Below, in pieces: positions 7,628-15,112 of a stretch of 28,098 bases of DNA. Positions within the stretch are counted from its first letter, which is position 1. Each line of letters opens with the position of its first letter. The stretch is from an uncultured Spirochaetales bacterium (lineage in GTDB: Bacteria > Spirochaetota > Spirochaetia > Sphaerochaetales > Sphaerochaetaceae): positions 1-28,098 of the forward strand of contig CAMEXG010000008.1 of the NCBI GenBank assembly GCA_945947045.1. The letters are read 5' to 3'. A program made the position numbers and the translations under genes. The notes under the pieces are model-generated. The model was not told the DNA's origin and made no database searches. It saw nothing but the letters and a program-made list of their open reading frames with translations.

Positions 7628-7673
7628 TTGTTATAACAAAACTATTGTTCTGAATTGGTTCTTAAATTATCAT
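7628..7673 (+). promoter_or_regulatory. promoter and palindromic operator of the phosphatase-TetR operon
   Basis: A perfect 12-bp palindrome TTGTTATAACAA (7628-7639) is followed by another TTGTT half-site (7645-7649). The latter overlaps a possible -35, TTGTTC (7645-7650), with TATCAT (7668-7673) 17 nt downstream. The TetR gene at the operon's end (9566) is a natural candidate to bind here and autoregulate; that is inference. The implied 5' leader would be very short, with GGAGG almost at the transcript start. Confidence 0.4.
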
Positions 7674-7690
7674 GGAAATGGAGGTTTCTC

Positions 7691-8746
7691 TTGCTTTCTC
7701 TTATTAAAAGATTATCTATCTTCGTATTCATTCTTTGTCTCTTTACTTCATGTTCGACTAGAATAGAGAGTGAAGTATATAATCCTCATTCACTAGATCA
7801 GATGAAGGCTCTTGAAGACTGGAAGATTACGACTCTAATAGCCAAGGGGGACCAGGAAAAGAGTAGGCCGGAGCCGTATGTGGTGGATGGCTTGTCTGAT
7901 GGAGATAAGTTACTCCTCCTTAGTGGAAGTGGAAAAGAGAGCCAGATAGACGTAGATGGTGAAAGCGTAGAGATCTATAACCTTCTTCTTGGTGAATCTT
8001 ATTCATGGACAGTATCGGATGATAGTGGAAAGTGCATTAAGGAAGGTAAATTCATAGTTTCTCAAGATCCTCCAAGAAATCTTTATATAGACGGTGTTAC
8101 AAATGTAAGAGATTTAGGGGGATGGATCGGAGAGAACGGAGAGAGAATAAAACAAGGTCTAGTTTATAGGTCTGCACGTCTAAACGAAAATGAAAGCAAA
8201 AAATCTTTGTTGACAGAGAAGGGAAGAAAGGCTCTAGCCTCTTTGGAGATAAAGAGTGAAATAGATTTACGAAAGATAGTGGACAATGAAAACGGAGGCT
8301 TGACAGAGAGCCCCATAGGAGAGGGTGTCGACTATTACTCTATTCCTTTTGAAACAGGTGGAGGATACTTACAAAAAAACCTCTCGTCTTTCCCGGCCCT
8401 ATTCAAAGTATTGGGAGATGAAGATAACTATCCGCTTCTCTTCCATTGCTCTATAGGAACTGATCGTACAGGTGCCGTAAGCTTTGTGCTCTTGTCTCTA
8501 CTCTCTGTGTCTGAAGACGATTTATACAGAGACTATCTCTTCTCCAATTTTGGATATATTGAAGGAATAAGGCGCAAGTCCGCCATCGATGATTATCTAT
8601 TGTTCATTGAAAGATATCAGGGGGAGACAAGGAAAGAGAAAGTCTACTCTATGCTTATAGATAACGGAGTTGAAAAGAAAGATATAGACAGTTTTATTTC
8701 CATTATGACTGATAATGATTATCTTTCTATAGGAGAAGGAATATGA
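7691..8746 (+). CDS. lipoprotein tyrosine phosphatase (Y_phosphatase3 family)
   Basis: A 351-aa predicted surface or periplasmic lipoprotein. I chose the TTG at 7691 because GGAGG lies 6 nt upstream (7680-7684) and the product then opens with a clean lipoprotein signal (basic IKR, hydrophobic core, LFTSC, acylated C21). The frame is open 12 codons further upstream to another TTG, but without an RBS. An N-terminal beta-sandwich-like region (about 55-130) precedes a bacterial tyrosine phosphatase domain with NVRDLGGW, YRSARL and the catalytic loop HCSIGTDRTG (H252, nucleophile C253, arginine R259). Family members dephosphorylate phosphotyrosine or phosphoinositides; the substrate is unknown here. 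Its stop overlaps the DUF4097 start by 4 bp. All active-site residues are intact. Confidence 0.88.
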   Translation: MLSLIKRLSIFVFILCLFTSCSTRIESEVYNPHSLDQMKALEDWKITTLIAKGDQEKSRPEPYVVDGLSDGDKLLLLSGSGKESQIDVDGESVEIYNLLLGESYSWTVSDDSGKCIKEGKFIVSQDPPRNLYIDGVTNVRDLGGWIGENGERIKQGLVYRSARLNENESKKSLLTEKGRKALASLEIKSEIDLRKIVDNENGGLTESPIGEGVDYYSIPFETGGGYLQKNLSSFPALFKVLGDEDNYPLLFHCSIGTDRTGAVSFVLLSLLSVSEDDLYRDYLFSNFGYIEGIRRKSAIDDYLLFIERYQGETRKEKVYSMLIDNGVEKKDIDSFISIMTDNDYLSIGEGI

Positions 8747-9555
8747 AGAAAACGCTTCTGGTTTGCCTCATTGTAGTACTTGTAGTAATAGCCTCTGCAT
8801 TTGGCATCGGTTACGGTGTCGGCCACCTTATTAAGAATGCTGGGAATATTAGTATTTCAAATGGATCCAGTTTTAATTACAGCGACGCCAAGTCTTATAA
8901 GGCAGGAGATGCAGAAATATCATCAAAGATCTCTAAACTTACTATTAACTGGCTTAGTGGTAATGTAAAGGTCTCAGAATATAGTGGAAACACACTTATA
9001 ATAAAAGATGAAGTTGAAAGCGGAGTCCTTAGTGACGAATTGAAGCTGAGATGGAAGAAAAGTGCAGATGAAGTCGTCGTCCAATATGCAGAGGCAGGCA
9101 AGAAACTAAATCTTGATGGCTTCAAAAAAAATCTTTTGGTCATGATTCCCTCCTCCTGGATTTTGGATGAATTGGAAATAGACGTTGTTTCTGCAGATTC
9201 CGTAGTGTCATTGAAAAACATAGAGAAAATAGATTGGAATAGTGTAAACGGAACATTGGAAGTTCGCATAGATAGTATTCATTCTCTTGACGGAGAGACT
9301 GTAAATGGAGATGTAGACTTATATGTATCGAAATATGGCCCAAGGGAACTGGACTTGGAGAGTGTAAACAGTAATGTTATAATCTCTGTTCCTTCCAACA
9401 CTTCTTTTACACTGAAGCACGATAGCGTAAATGGCTCATTGGATTCTGAATTCGCTGGAAAAGTCAGTGGGAACAAAACATTTATTGTTGGAAGCGGGGA
9501 CTACGATTGGGATATCGAGTCTGTAAACGGTGATATTATAATAAGGGAGAGATAG
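8743..9555 (+). CDS. membrane-anchored DUF4097 beta-helix protein
   Basis: A 270-aa protein with an N-terminal membrane anchor (about 4-30) followed by a repetitive beta-strand region. SVNG or TVNG motifs recur (near residues 167, 187, 207, 227 and 260), typical of DUF4097/DUF4098 parallel beta-helix proteins. Such proteins are often found next to PspC or sensor genes and TetR or PadR regulators. The molecular role is unknown; envelope sensing or adhesion is suggested in the family. It is coupled to the phosphatase (ATGA overlap) and only 10 bp from the TetR gene, so the three make one operon. The anchor could be read as a signal peptide, but no clear cleavage site is visible. Confidence 0.82.
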   Translation: MKKTLLVCLIVVLVVIASAFGIGYGVGHLIKNAGNISISNGSSFNYSDAKSYKAGDAEISSKISKLTINWLSGNVKVSEYSGNTLIIKDEVESGVLSDELKLRWKKSADEVVVQYAEAGKKLNLDGFKKNLLVMIPSSWILDELEIDVVSADSVVSLKNIEKIDWNSVNGTLEVRIDSIHSLDGETVNGDVDLYVSKYGPRELDLESVNSNVIISVPSNTSFTLKHDSVNGSLDSEFAGKVSGNKTFIVGSGDYDWDIESVNGDIIIRER

Positions 9556-9565
9556 GGGATTTGAT

Positions 9566-10201
9566 ATGCCAAGAAAACCGAAGTATACGAAAGAAGAGTT
9601 GATTGACACTGCTGTGACCATTATCAGGGAAGAGGGAGAAGACTCTTTGTCTGCAAGAAATCTCGTCAAGAGACTGGGGACTGCTCCTGCAACGATTTTT
9701 ACTCATTTCGATTCAATGGATGATCTAGAAGAAGCCCTCACTGAGAAAGCAAGATCGATTTACAACGTGTATGTGGACAGAGGACTGAAAAAGAATCCCC
9801 CGTTCAAGGGTTTTGCAATCGAACATGTGAAGTTTTCTTTAGATGAACCTAATCTCTATTCTTTTCTTTTCTTGAGACCTAAGGCATTGGGAACCCTCAG
9901 TGACCTTATTGATAGGGAGGGACATAGGGAGCGCTTGGTTGTAGAAGCCATGAAAGTATTTGGCTGCACCAGAGAGACAGCTGAAGAAGTTTTCGAGAAC
10001 CTAGTCGTATATATGTTCGGTTTGGCTTCAATGTGTTCCAAAGGTCTATGCTCCTTTACAGAGGAAGAACTGGCAAGAAAGTTCGGCCTCGCTGCAGGAG
10101 GATTCCTCTATGCCGTGAAAGAGAACCTTCCTTGGTATTCAGTTGTACCCGTAGAGAATGGGGAAAAGGTAGAAGACTCCCCTTATCTATCAGATAAATA
10201 A
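9566..10201 (+). CDS. TetR/AcrR family transcriptional regulator
   Basis: A 211-aa one-component regulator. Residues about 8-55 form the TetR DNA-binding domain: TKEELIDTAVTIIREEG, the SARNLVKRLG helix, and recognition helix APATIFTHFDSMDDL. The C-terminal ligand domain is all-helical and has no recognisable subfamily signature. It is the third gene of the phosphatase-DUF4097 operon, so it probably represses its own operon, perhaps via the palindrome at 7628-7639. A GGGG stretch about 8 nt upstream serves as the RBS. Its last 19 bases overlap the end of the convergent pcp gene, and both proteins end with YLSD plus a basic residue because the overlap is nearly palindromic. Confidence 0.93.
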   Translation: MPRKPKYTKEELIDTAVTIIREEGEDSLSARNLVKRLGTAPATIFTHFDSMDDLEEALTEKARSIYNVYVDRGLKKNPPFKGFAIEHVKFSLDEPNLYSFLFLRPKALGTLSDLIDREGHRERLVVEAMKVFGCTRETAEEVFENLVVYMFGLASMCSKGLCSFTEEELARKFGLAAGGFLYAVKENLPWYSVVPVENGEKVEDSPYLSDK

Positions 10202-10740
10202 GCCTCTTTCAGATACTCTGTAATAATTTCCAAAGCCTTCTCTTCCATTTCTTCGCTCATATCTGATATTTGTGGGAAGTGGACAAAAAGAGAGGGCCTA
10301 ATAGATGAAGAGAGAGCCGTATAATAGATATTGTTGCATACATAGCGCCCAGGATCTGTAGATATCTTTACAGGTATTCCTTCTTTTTGCAGGCGTCTTT
10401 CGATTTCTAATATATCTATCTTTGTCTCAAGTCTATCTTCGCCGTCTTCTTCTATTTTCTCACCGTTATAAACTACTCCGTCATTATCTGGAATTGAAGC
10501 CTTTCTTTCGTTCCAGGCATAGCGCTCCAATGAGATTTCCTTTCTCCCTGCCGCAAGTCCCATCATCAATAGTACTTTACCTTCAATCTTTTTGGCACTT
10601 TCTGCACTTTTTGAGTATGAGACAGGAACGACTTCCGCATTGATATAATCTTTGTCTTTGAACTTATTTACAAGCACCTCTGTAGGATTAAGAGAGTGTG
10701 ACGAGAATACTGTGAAACCTGTTAAAGCTATTTTGTTCAT
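10183..10740 (-). CDS. pcp: pyroglutamyl-peptidase I
   Basis: Cysteine peptidase (C15) removing N-terminal pyroglutamate from peptides in the cytoplasm. The frame is open upstream to 10872, but the real start is the ATG at 10740, where homology begins (MNKIALTGFTVF). That gives 185 aa, slightly short of the usual 200-215. The triad is complete: E72 in SLERYAWN, C135 in GRYVCNN, H154 in LFVHFP. The oxyanion region GF-x-x-F and NP near residue 19 are also present. It has no Shine-Dalgarno, but TATAAT begins 12 nt before the ATG. It converges with the TetR gene (19-bp overlap) and diverges from the thioesterase gene. The internal loop regions are diverged, so substrate range may differ. Confidence 0.85.
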   Translation of the reverse strand: MNKIALTGFTVFSSHSLNPTEVLVNKFKDKDYINAEVVPVSYSKSAESAKKIEGKVLLMMGLAAGRKEISLERYAWNERKASIPDNDGVVYNGEKIEEDGEDRLETKIDILEIERRLQKEGIPVKISTDPGRYVCNNIYYTALSSSIRPSLFVHFPQISDMSEEMEEKALEIITEYLKEAYLSDR

Positions 10741-10746
10741 ACAGGA

Positions 10747-10752
10747 ATTATA
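10747..10752 (-). promoter_or_regulatory. consensus -10 (TATAAT) placed for leaderless pcp transcript
   Basis: On the minus strand TATAAT begins 12 nt before the pcp ATG (10740) with TCCTGT between, and no Shine-Dalgarno is visible. The -35 region (TTTTCG at 17 nt) is poor. Confidence 0.45.
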
Positions 10753-10809
10753 TCTATTGTGTTGTAGACCGAAAAGGATAAAGAACTGTATATTGTCAAT
10801 GAGGAAGAT

Positions 10810-11235
10810 ATGACCAGTTACAAACATAAGGTTCAATACTACGAGACAGATAAAATGGGAATTGTCCACCACTCTAATTATATAAGGTGGATGGAAGAAG
10901 CCAGAGTTGATTTCCTTGAAAAAATAGAGTGGAGCTATGACCAGCTGGAAAAGGTGGGACTTGTATCTCCTGTACTATCCCTGGACATTGATTACCGTCA
11001 CCCTTCCTTTTTTGGCGATGTTATATCAATTGACGTTGTGATAATGGAATTAAAGATGTCAAAAATGAGAGTGGGATATAAAATGATAAATAGAGAAGGA
11101 GAGATTGTGGCAAAAAGCGAAAGTAGCCATGGTTTCCTTCTTTCTTCAGGTAGGCCTGCTATTCTCAAAAGAGATTTTCCAGGCCTTTATGAGGCGCTTT
11201 TGACTCATTTATATAGTGAGAAGGAGAGTATATGA
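10810..11235 (+). CDS. acyl-CoA thioesterase, YbgC/4HBT hotdog family
   Basis: A 141-aa hotdog-fold thioesterase. The catalytic signature YYETDKMGIVHHSNYIRW lies at residues 10-27, with D14 the expected catalytic aspartate and a histidine pair at 20-21. This is the YbgC/4-hydroxybenzoyl-CoA thioesterase subfamily, which hydrolyses short-chain or aromatic acyl-CoA thioesters; substrate here unknown. The length is typical for the family. GAGGAAG just upstream of the ATG is the RBS. The stop overlaps the NAD synthetase start (ATGA at 11232-11235), so the two are co-transcribed. The upstream space is a divergent promoter region shared with pcp. Confidence 0.9.
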   Translation: MTSYKHKVQYYETDKMGIVHHSNYIRWMEEARVDFLEKIEWSYDQLEKVGLVSPVLSLDIDYRHPSFFGDVISIDVVIMELKMSKMRVGYKMINREGEIVAKSESSHGFLLSSGRPAILKRDFPGLYEALLTHLYSEKESI

Positions 11236-13151
11236 GACATGGATTTATTAAGGTGGCGTCTGCGTCTCCATCCTTAAAGGTGGGAAATCCTGAATATAAC
11301 AAAGGTAGAATCATTGAATTAATGAGGGAAGCGGAGAAAGAAGGTGTGAAAATCCTTGTTTTTCCTGAACTCTCCATTACTGGTTATACCTGTGGAGATC
11401 TTTTCTTCCAAAATAGTTTATTGTCTTCATCCCAGAGAGCTCTTTCTGATATAAGAGAAGTATCCAAGGAGTTGGATTTACTTACTTTTGTGGGATATCC
11501 GTTGAAGTACAATGGAAAGCTTTACAATACGCTTGCAGCGATCCAGCATGGCTCTGTCCTTGCTTTCTTTGCCAAAAGAAACCTTCCTACATATGGAGAG
11601 TTCTATGAAGAGAGATGGTTTACTCCGTCTCCTCTAGAGAACATGCTTATAGATTATAAAGGTGAAGACGTAGTCTTTGGCAGTAGAATTATTCTTTCAT
11701 ATTCTGAGACCTTGAAGATATCTGCAGAGATATGTGAAGACTTATGGGTTCCTGATCCTCCGTCTACTCATCATGCAATAGCAGGAGCCACCATTGTAGT
11801 AAACGCCTCCGCCTCCGATGAGCTTATTGGAAAGAGCGAATACAGAAAGAATCTTGTCTCCGGCCAGTCTGCAAGAATAATCGGTGCTTACATATACAGC
11901 AATGCCTCCGAAGGAGAATCCACCACAGACATGGTTTTTACAGGAAGCAATGTCATTGCTGAAAACGGCACCATATTGAAAAGTGTAGATTATAGCCTCA
12001 ATCAGCTTGTCATCAGTGAGATAGATACGGAAAAACTGGATAGGGAAAGGTATGTAAGAAATACATTCCCTATTGATGAAGAGGGGTATGCATATATAAC
12101 TTCCTCTTTTGTTGAGTGCGAAACCAAGCTTACCAGATATATAGATCCTCATCCTTTTGTTCCGGAGGATGAAGAGAAGAGAAATGAAAGATGCAATAAG
12201 ATTCTTACTCTTCAAGCTCTCGGTTTGAAAAAAAGACTGCAGCACACTGGAAGTAAAAAGGTAGTTCTGGGGCTCTCAGGCGGATTAGACAGCACTCTGG
12301 CCCTCTTGGTCTCTGTCAAAGCCTTCGACATGCTTTCTTTAGATAGAAAGGGTGTTGTTGCAATCACTATGCCTTGCTTCGGCACTACAAAGAGAACAAG
12401 AAGCAATGCAGAGCTTTTGGCTCTTTCTCTAGGAGTAGATTTCAGAACCGTCGATATAACGGAAAGCGTGAAAGTCCATTTTAAAGATATAGGTCAAAGC
12501 CTAGATGATTACAGTGTCACTTATGAAAACGGGCAGGCGAGGGAGAGGACGCAGGTCTTGATGGATACTGCCAATAAAGAGGGGGCGCTGGTCATCGGAA
12601 CAGGGGATTTATCAGAATTGGCTTTGGGTTGGGCTACATACAACGGAGACCACATGTCTATGTATGGAGTAAATGCGGGAGTGCCCAAGACTCTTGTAAG
12701 ATATCTGGTGAAGTATGTGGCGGAGACTACAGACAACAATGTGGAGTCAAAAGTTCTTTTTGATATTCTCTCTACGCCGGTCTCCCCTGAGCTTCTTCCT
12801 GCTAAAAACGGTGAGATAAGCCAAGTCACAGAGGACATCGTCGGACCATATGAACTCCACGATTTCTTCCTTTACCATATAGTCAGGCTCTCTTTCTCTC
12901 CAAGCAAAGTCTATCGTTTGGCACTTCTCGCCTTTGAAAGCGTGTTTGACAGCGAGACGATATATAAGTGGCTGAGGACATTTATTAGAAGATTCTTCTC
13001 CCAGCAGTTCAAACGGTCATGTCTGCCTGACGGGCCGAAGATTGGAACTATAACTCTTTCTCCTCGCTCCGATTGGAGAATGCCCTCTGACGCAGACTCT
13101 GAAATATGGCTGAAAGAATTGGATGAAGAGTACAAACTACACAAGAAATAG
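11232..13151 (+). CDS. nadE: glutamine-dependent NAD+ synthetase
   Basis: The last step of NAD biosynthesis: deamido-NAD+ + ATP + glutamine to NAD+. The 639-aa product is the long, glutamine-using type. The N-terminal nitrilase-fold glutaminase domain (about 5-275) has the triad E46 (FPELSITGYT), K115 (FAKRNLPTYGEFYE) and C168 (ISAEICEDLW). The C-terminal ATP pyrophosphatase/synthetase domain carries SGGLDS at 349-354 and the deamido-NAD-binding TGDLSELALGW followed by YGVNAGVPKTLV. Everything needed for ammonia channelling from glutamine is present, so no separate glutaminase is needed. It is translationally coupled to the thioesterase gene and followed by a hairpin at 13181-13212. Confidence 0.96.
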   Translation: MRHGFIKVASASPSLKVGNPEYNKGRIIELMREAEKEGVKILVFPELSITGYTCGDLFFQNSLLSSSQRALSDIREVSKELDLLTFVGYPLKYNGKLYNTLAAIQHGSVLAFFAKRNLPTYGEFYEERWFTPSPLENMLIDYKGEDVVFGSRIILSYSETLKISAEICEDLWVPDPPSTHHAIAGATIVVNASASDELIGKSEYRKNLVSGQSARIIGAYIYSNASEGESTTDMVFTGSNVIAENGTILKSVDYSLNQLVISEIDTEKLDRERYVRNTFPIDEEGYAYITSSFVECETKLTRYIDPHPFVPEDEEKRNERCNKILTLQALGLKKRLQHTGSKKVVLGLSGGLDSTLALLVSVKAFDMLSLDRKGVVAITMPCFGTTKRTRSNAELLALSLGVDFRTVDITESVKVHFKDIGQSLDDYSVTYENGQARERTQVLMDTANKEGALVIGTGDLSELALGWATYNGDHMSMYGVNAGVPKTLVRYLVKYVAETTDNNVESKVLFDILSTPVSPELLPAKNGEISQVTEDIVGPYELHDFFLYHIVRLSFSPSKVYRLALLAFESVFDSETIYKWLRTFIRRFFSQQFKRSCLPDGPKIGTITLSPRSDWRMPSDADSEIWLKELDEEYKLHKK

Positions 13152-13180
13152 ACAAAGTGTACGTTGAAATTGTAACCAAG

Positions 13181-13220
13181 ACGCCCTAGGATTGTTATAT
13201 TGAATAGGGCGTTGTATTTT
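13181..13220 (+). terminator. hairpin terminator after nadE
   Basis: ACGCCCTA (13181-13188) pairs perfectly with TAGGGCGT (13205-13212) around a 16-nt loop, followed by TGTATTTT. The long loop and broken U tract make it imperfect. A TTGAAA (13164-13169) / TAGGAT (13187-13192) promoter with 17-nt spacing overlaps the left arm and could serve the next gene. Confidence 0.5.
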
Positions 13221-13231
13221 GCCTAGGGATA

Positions 13232-13846
13232 ATGAGTAGTAATATGAAGAAAAAAATAATTTTGGCACTGCTTTTAGTGCTTATTCCAGCTTCTATTTTT
13301 GCTTCTGTGCTTCAGATTGGGGGATCTGTATCATGGGGTGTGCCTGTTTACGGAGAAAGGGAGAAACCTTTTGAGTTCAGTAATATCGATTTCGGAAGCT
13401 ATGATGTAGGGCTTGATTTAAGATTGAACATTCCTAGATTTCAGTTTCAAGGAGAAGTAAGAGGAGCTTTCTCCAGTGATCTCCTTCTTGATAGTTATGG
13501 TTATAATCTTGCTGCATCTATGCGTTTTGACATGTTTTTCTTGGATTTGACTGCAGGTTTGGGAATAAACATCAGTGTGGTCAAGGATCCAGTTACTAAA
13601 GATTGGTGTTACAACGGACAGAGCGGCATGACAGTGAAAGATGTGTTTTCTTCATCAGAGCTTTACTATAGGGCTGGCTTGGGGATAGATTTCGGAAAAA
13701 TGTCCTTGGAGCTTCAAGCCGCTGTACCTACAGGAGCCACTTGGGAGAATATGAGTCAAGAAAGAATGCAGTCTGTGTTTGGAACCATCGGTCCCAAATT
13801 TGAGAGGATGCGTGTTTCCATCGGTATGACGGCAAATTTCTTCTAA
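13232..13846 (+). CDS. outer-membrane beta-barrel protein (small porin-like)
   Basis: A 204-aa secreted protein. The signal peptide (MKKKIILALLLVLIPASIFA, starting at the second ATG) is followed by alternating hydrophobic/polar strands with glycine-aromatic turns and a final strand ending in NFF. This is the classic C-terminal aromatic signature of outer-membrane barrels; about eight strands would fit. The function cannot be named. Two starts are possible: 13232, with AGGG only about 4 nt upstream, and 13244, which gives the more usual signal-peptide beginning. I give the longer one. It appears monocistronic between the nadE hairpin and its own terminator. Spirochaetal small OMPs are a plausible setting. 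Confidence 0.75.
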   Translation: MSSNMKKKIILALLLVLIPASIFASVLQIGGSVSWGVPVYGEREKPFEFSNIDFGSYDVGLDLRLNIPRFQFQGEVRGAFSSDLLLDSYGYNLAASMRFDMFFLDLTAGLGINISVVKDPVTKDWCYNGQSGMTVKDVFSSSELYYRAGLGIDFGKMSLELQAAVPTGATWENMSQERMQSVFGTIGPKFERMRVSIGMTANFF

Positions 13847-13855
13847 TTGAGGATT

Positions 13856-13880
13856 CCGGTCAAATGACCGGTTTTTATTT
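13856..13880 (+). terminator. intrinsic terminator of the OMP gene
   Basis: CCGGTC (13856-13861), loop AAAT, GACCGG (13866-13871), then TTTTTATTT. Clean GC stem and U tract. Confidence 0.82.
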
Positions 13881-13916
13881 CCATTGTTCTAGGGTAGTAT
13901 GTAATAGGAGACAGTT

Positions 13917-14345
13917 ATGGCGAAAAAGAATCTCAGCCTCTTAAAAGGCTCTTTTACAGTGATAATACTTGCACTTCTTATATATGTAATAATCTTCTTC
14001 TTTTTCCCTGATGTTTCTCTGAAGTATTTTGGAGATGCATTCGATAAGGAGAAGGCGCTTAAAAACTCTATCGTTGCTTTGGTCTACAATGTAGATTACA
14101 TGAGTGAGGAGGAGAAGGCTGTATTTGAAGACTATCTTACTTCGAAAGAAGGGAAAGAGATGCTGAAGGCAATGAGTAGTGCAGCGTCAAAAGGTGTCGA
14201 GACTACAAAAGAAATAGTTGAATCTCCAGAGTTTCAGCGTCTTTCTTCCGCAGTCAAAGATGTACTCTCTCCAGAAAGCCTTTCAAAGTTAATGGAAGAA
14301 GCTGCGGATTCTGCAGAAAAGCTTTACTCTTGGTATAAGAAATGA
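13917..14345 (+). CDS. single-pass membrane protein, hypothetical
   Basis: A 142-aa protein with one transmembrane helix (about 10-31, VIILALLIYVIIFFFF). The amphipathic, E/K/S-rich helical domain that follows (about 40-142) probably faces the periplasm. I recognise no family. GGAG 6 nt before the ATG is a good RBS. It is the first gene of a five-gene operon: its stop overlaps the next start (ATGA at 14342-14345), and the unit continues through a PhnP-like hydrolase, polA, coaE and another membrane-anchored helical protein. The first and last genes therefore both encode N-terminally anchored helical proteins around housekeeping enzymes. Confidence 0.72.
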   Translation: MAKKNLSLLKGSFTVIILALLIYVIIFFFFPDVSLKYFGDAFDKEKALKNSIVALVYNVDYMSEEEKAVFEDYLTSKEGKEMLKAMSSAASKGVETTKEIVESPEFQRLSSAVKDVLSPESLSKLMEEAADSAEKLYSWYKK

Positions 14346-15112
14346 GAATAACTATGTTGGGGACGGGAACCAGCTGTGGCGTTCCCTTTATAGGCTGTCA
14401 CTGTCCTGTTTGCCTCTCCAAAGATCCCAAAGACAAGCGTTGGCGCTCTTCTATTCTTATTGAGAAGGGAGAGACCAAAGTCGTGATAGATACTGGTTAT
14501 GAGTTTAGGCTTCAGTGTCTGAGAGCTGGAATCGAGAGATTAGATGGTGTTCTATATACCCACACCCATCCAGATCATCTGGCAGGACTTGATGACCTCA
14601 GAGCCTTTTACAGGGAAGGTAAGTCTATAGATGTATGGGGAAGCGAGATTAATATTGATAAAATAAAAACTCTTTTCCCCTATGCATTCAAACCTTTCTC
14701 TTCTGACGGTCTTCCTCATCTTTCCCCCCATTATGCTATCTCTGGCGTTCCATTTTTTGTGGGAGAGATAGAGTTCCTTCCTTTTTCCATGATTCACGGA
14801 TGTAGAGAGACCACTGGATATAGGTTCGGAAAGTGCGCTTATGTGACGGATGTCTCTAATCTTAGGGAAGAGGAGAATCTAGGGTATCTATCAAACCTGG
14901 ATGTTTTAATAATCGACGGATTAATGGAAAACAGGCATCCCTCACACCTGTCATTTGGAGAAGCGGCGGAAATCGGTAGAAAATGCGGGGCGAAGAAAGT
15001 CTACTTTACTCACATAAGCCATACGATGAAACATGAAGATATATTGGAGAAATACAAAGGAATTGCAGAGCCCTCATATGATACAATGACATTGGAGGTG
15101 GAGGATGAATGA
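14342..15112 (+). CDS. PhnP-like metallo-beta-lactamase-fold hydrolase
   Basis: A 256-aa MBL-fold metal-dependent hydrolase. It starts with MRITMLGTGTSCGVP. The PhnP-type zinc knuckle GCHCPVC (C19, C21, C24) comes next, then the binuclear metal motif HTHPDH (H74, H76, D78, H79), with later ligands in FSMIHG, AYVTDVSNL and THISHTM. PhnP is a cyclic phosphodiesterase. Close relatives (YycJ/WalJ-, PhnP- and LipB-associated types) act on nucleotides or are uncharacterised, so only the fold and hydrolase class are certain. The position directly before polA, with an 8-bp overlap, suggests a nucleic-acid or nucleotide substrate, which is inference. Confidence 0.88.
   Translation: MRITMLGTGTSCGVPFIGCHCPVCLSKDPKDKRWRSSILIEKGETKVVIDTGYEFRLQCLRAGIERLDGVLYTHTHPDHLAGLDDLRAFYREGKSIDVWGSEINIDKIKTLFPYAFKPFSSDGLPHLSPHYAISGVPFFVGEIEFLPFSMIHGCRETTGYRFGKCAYVTDVSNLREEENLGYLSNLDVLIIDGLMENRHPSHLSFGEAAEIGRKCGAKKVYFTHISHTMKHEDILEKYKGIAEPSYDTMTLEVEDE

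Noticed and set aside
13228..13244. GATAAT as a leaderless -10 for the OMP gene at 13244
   Set aside because: The distance to the ATG (16 nt from hexamer start) does not match the 11-12 nt seen at the other genes.
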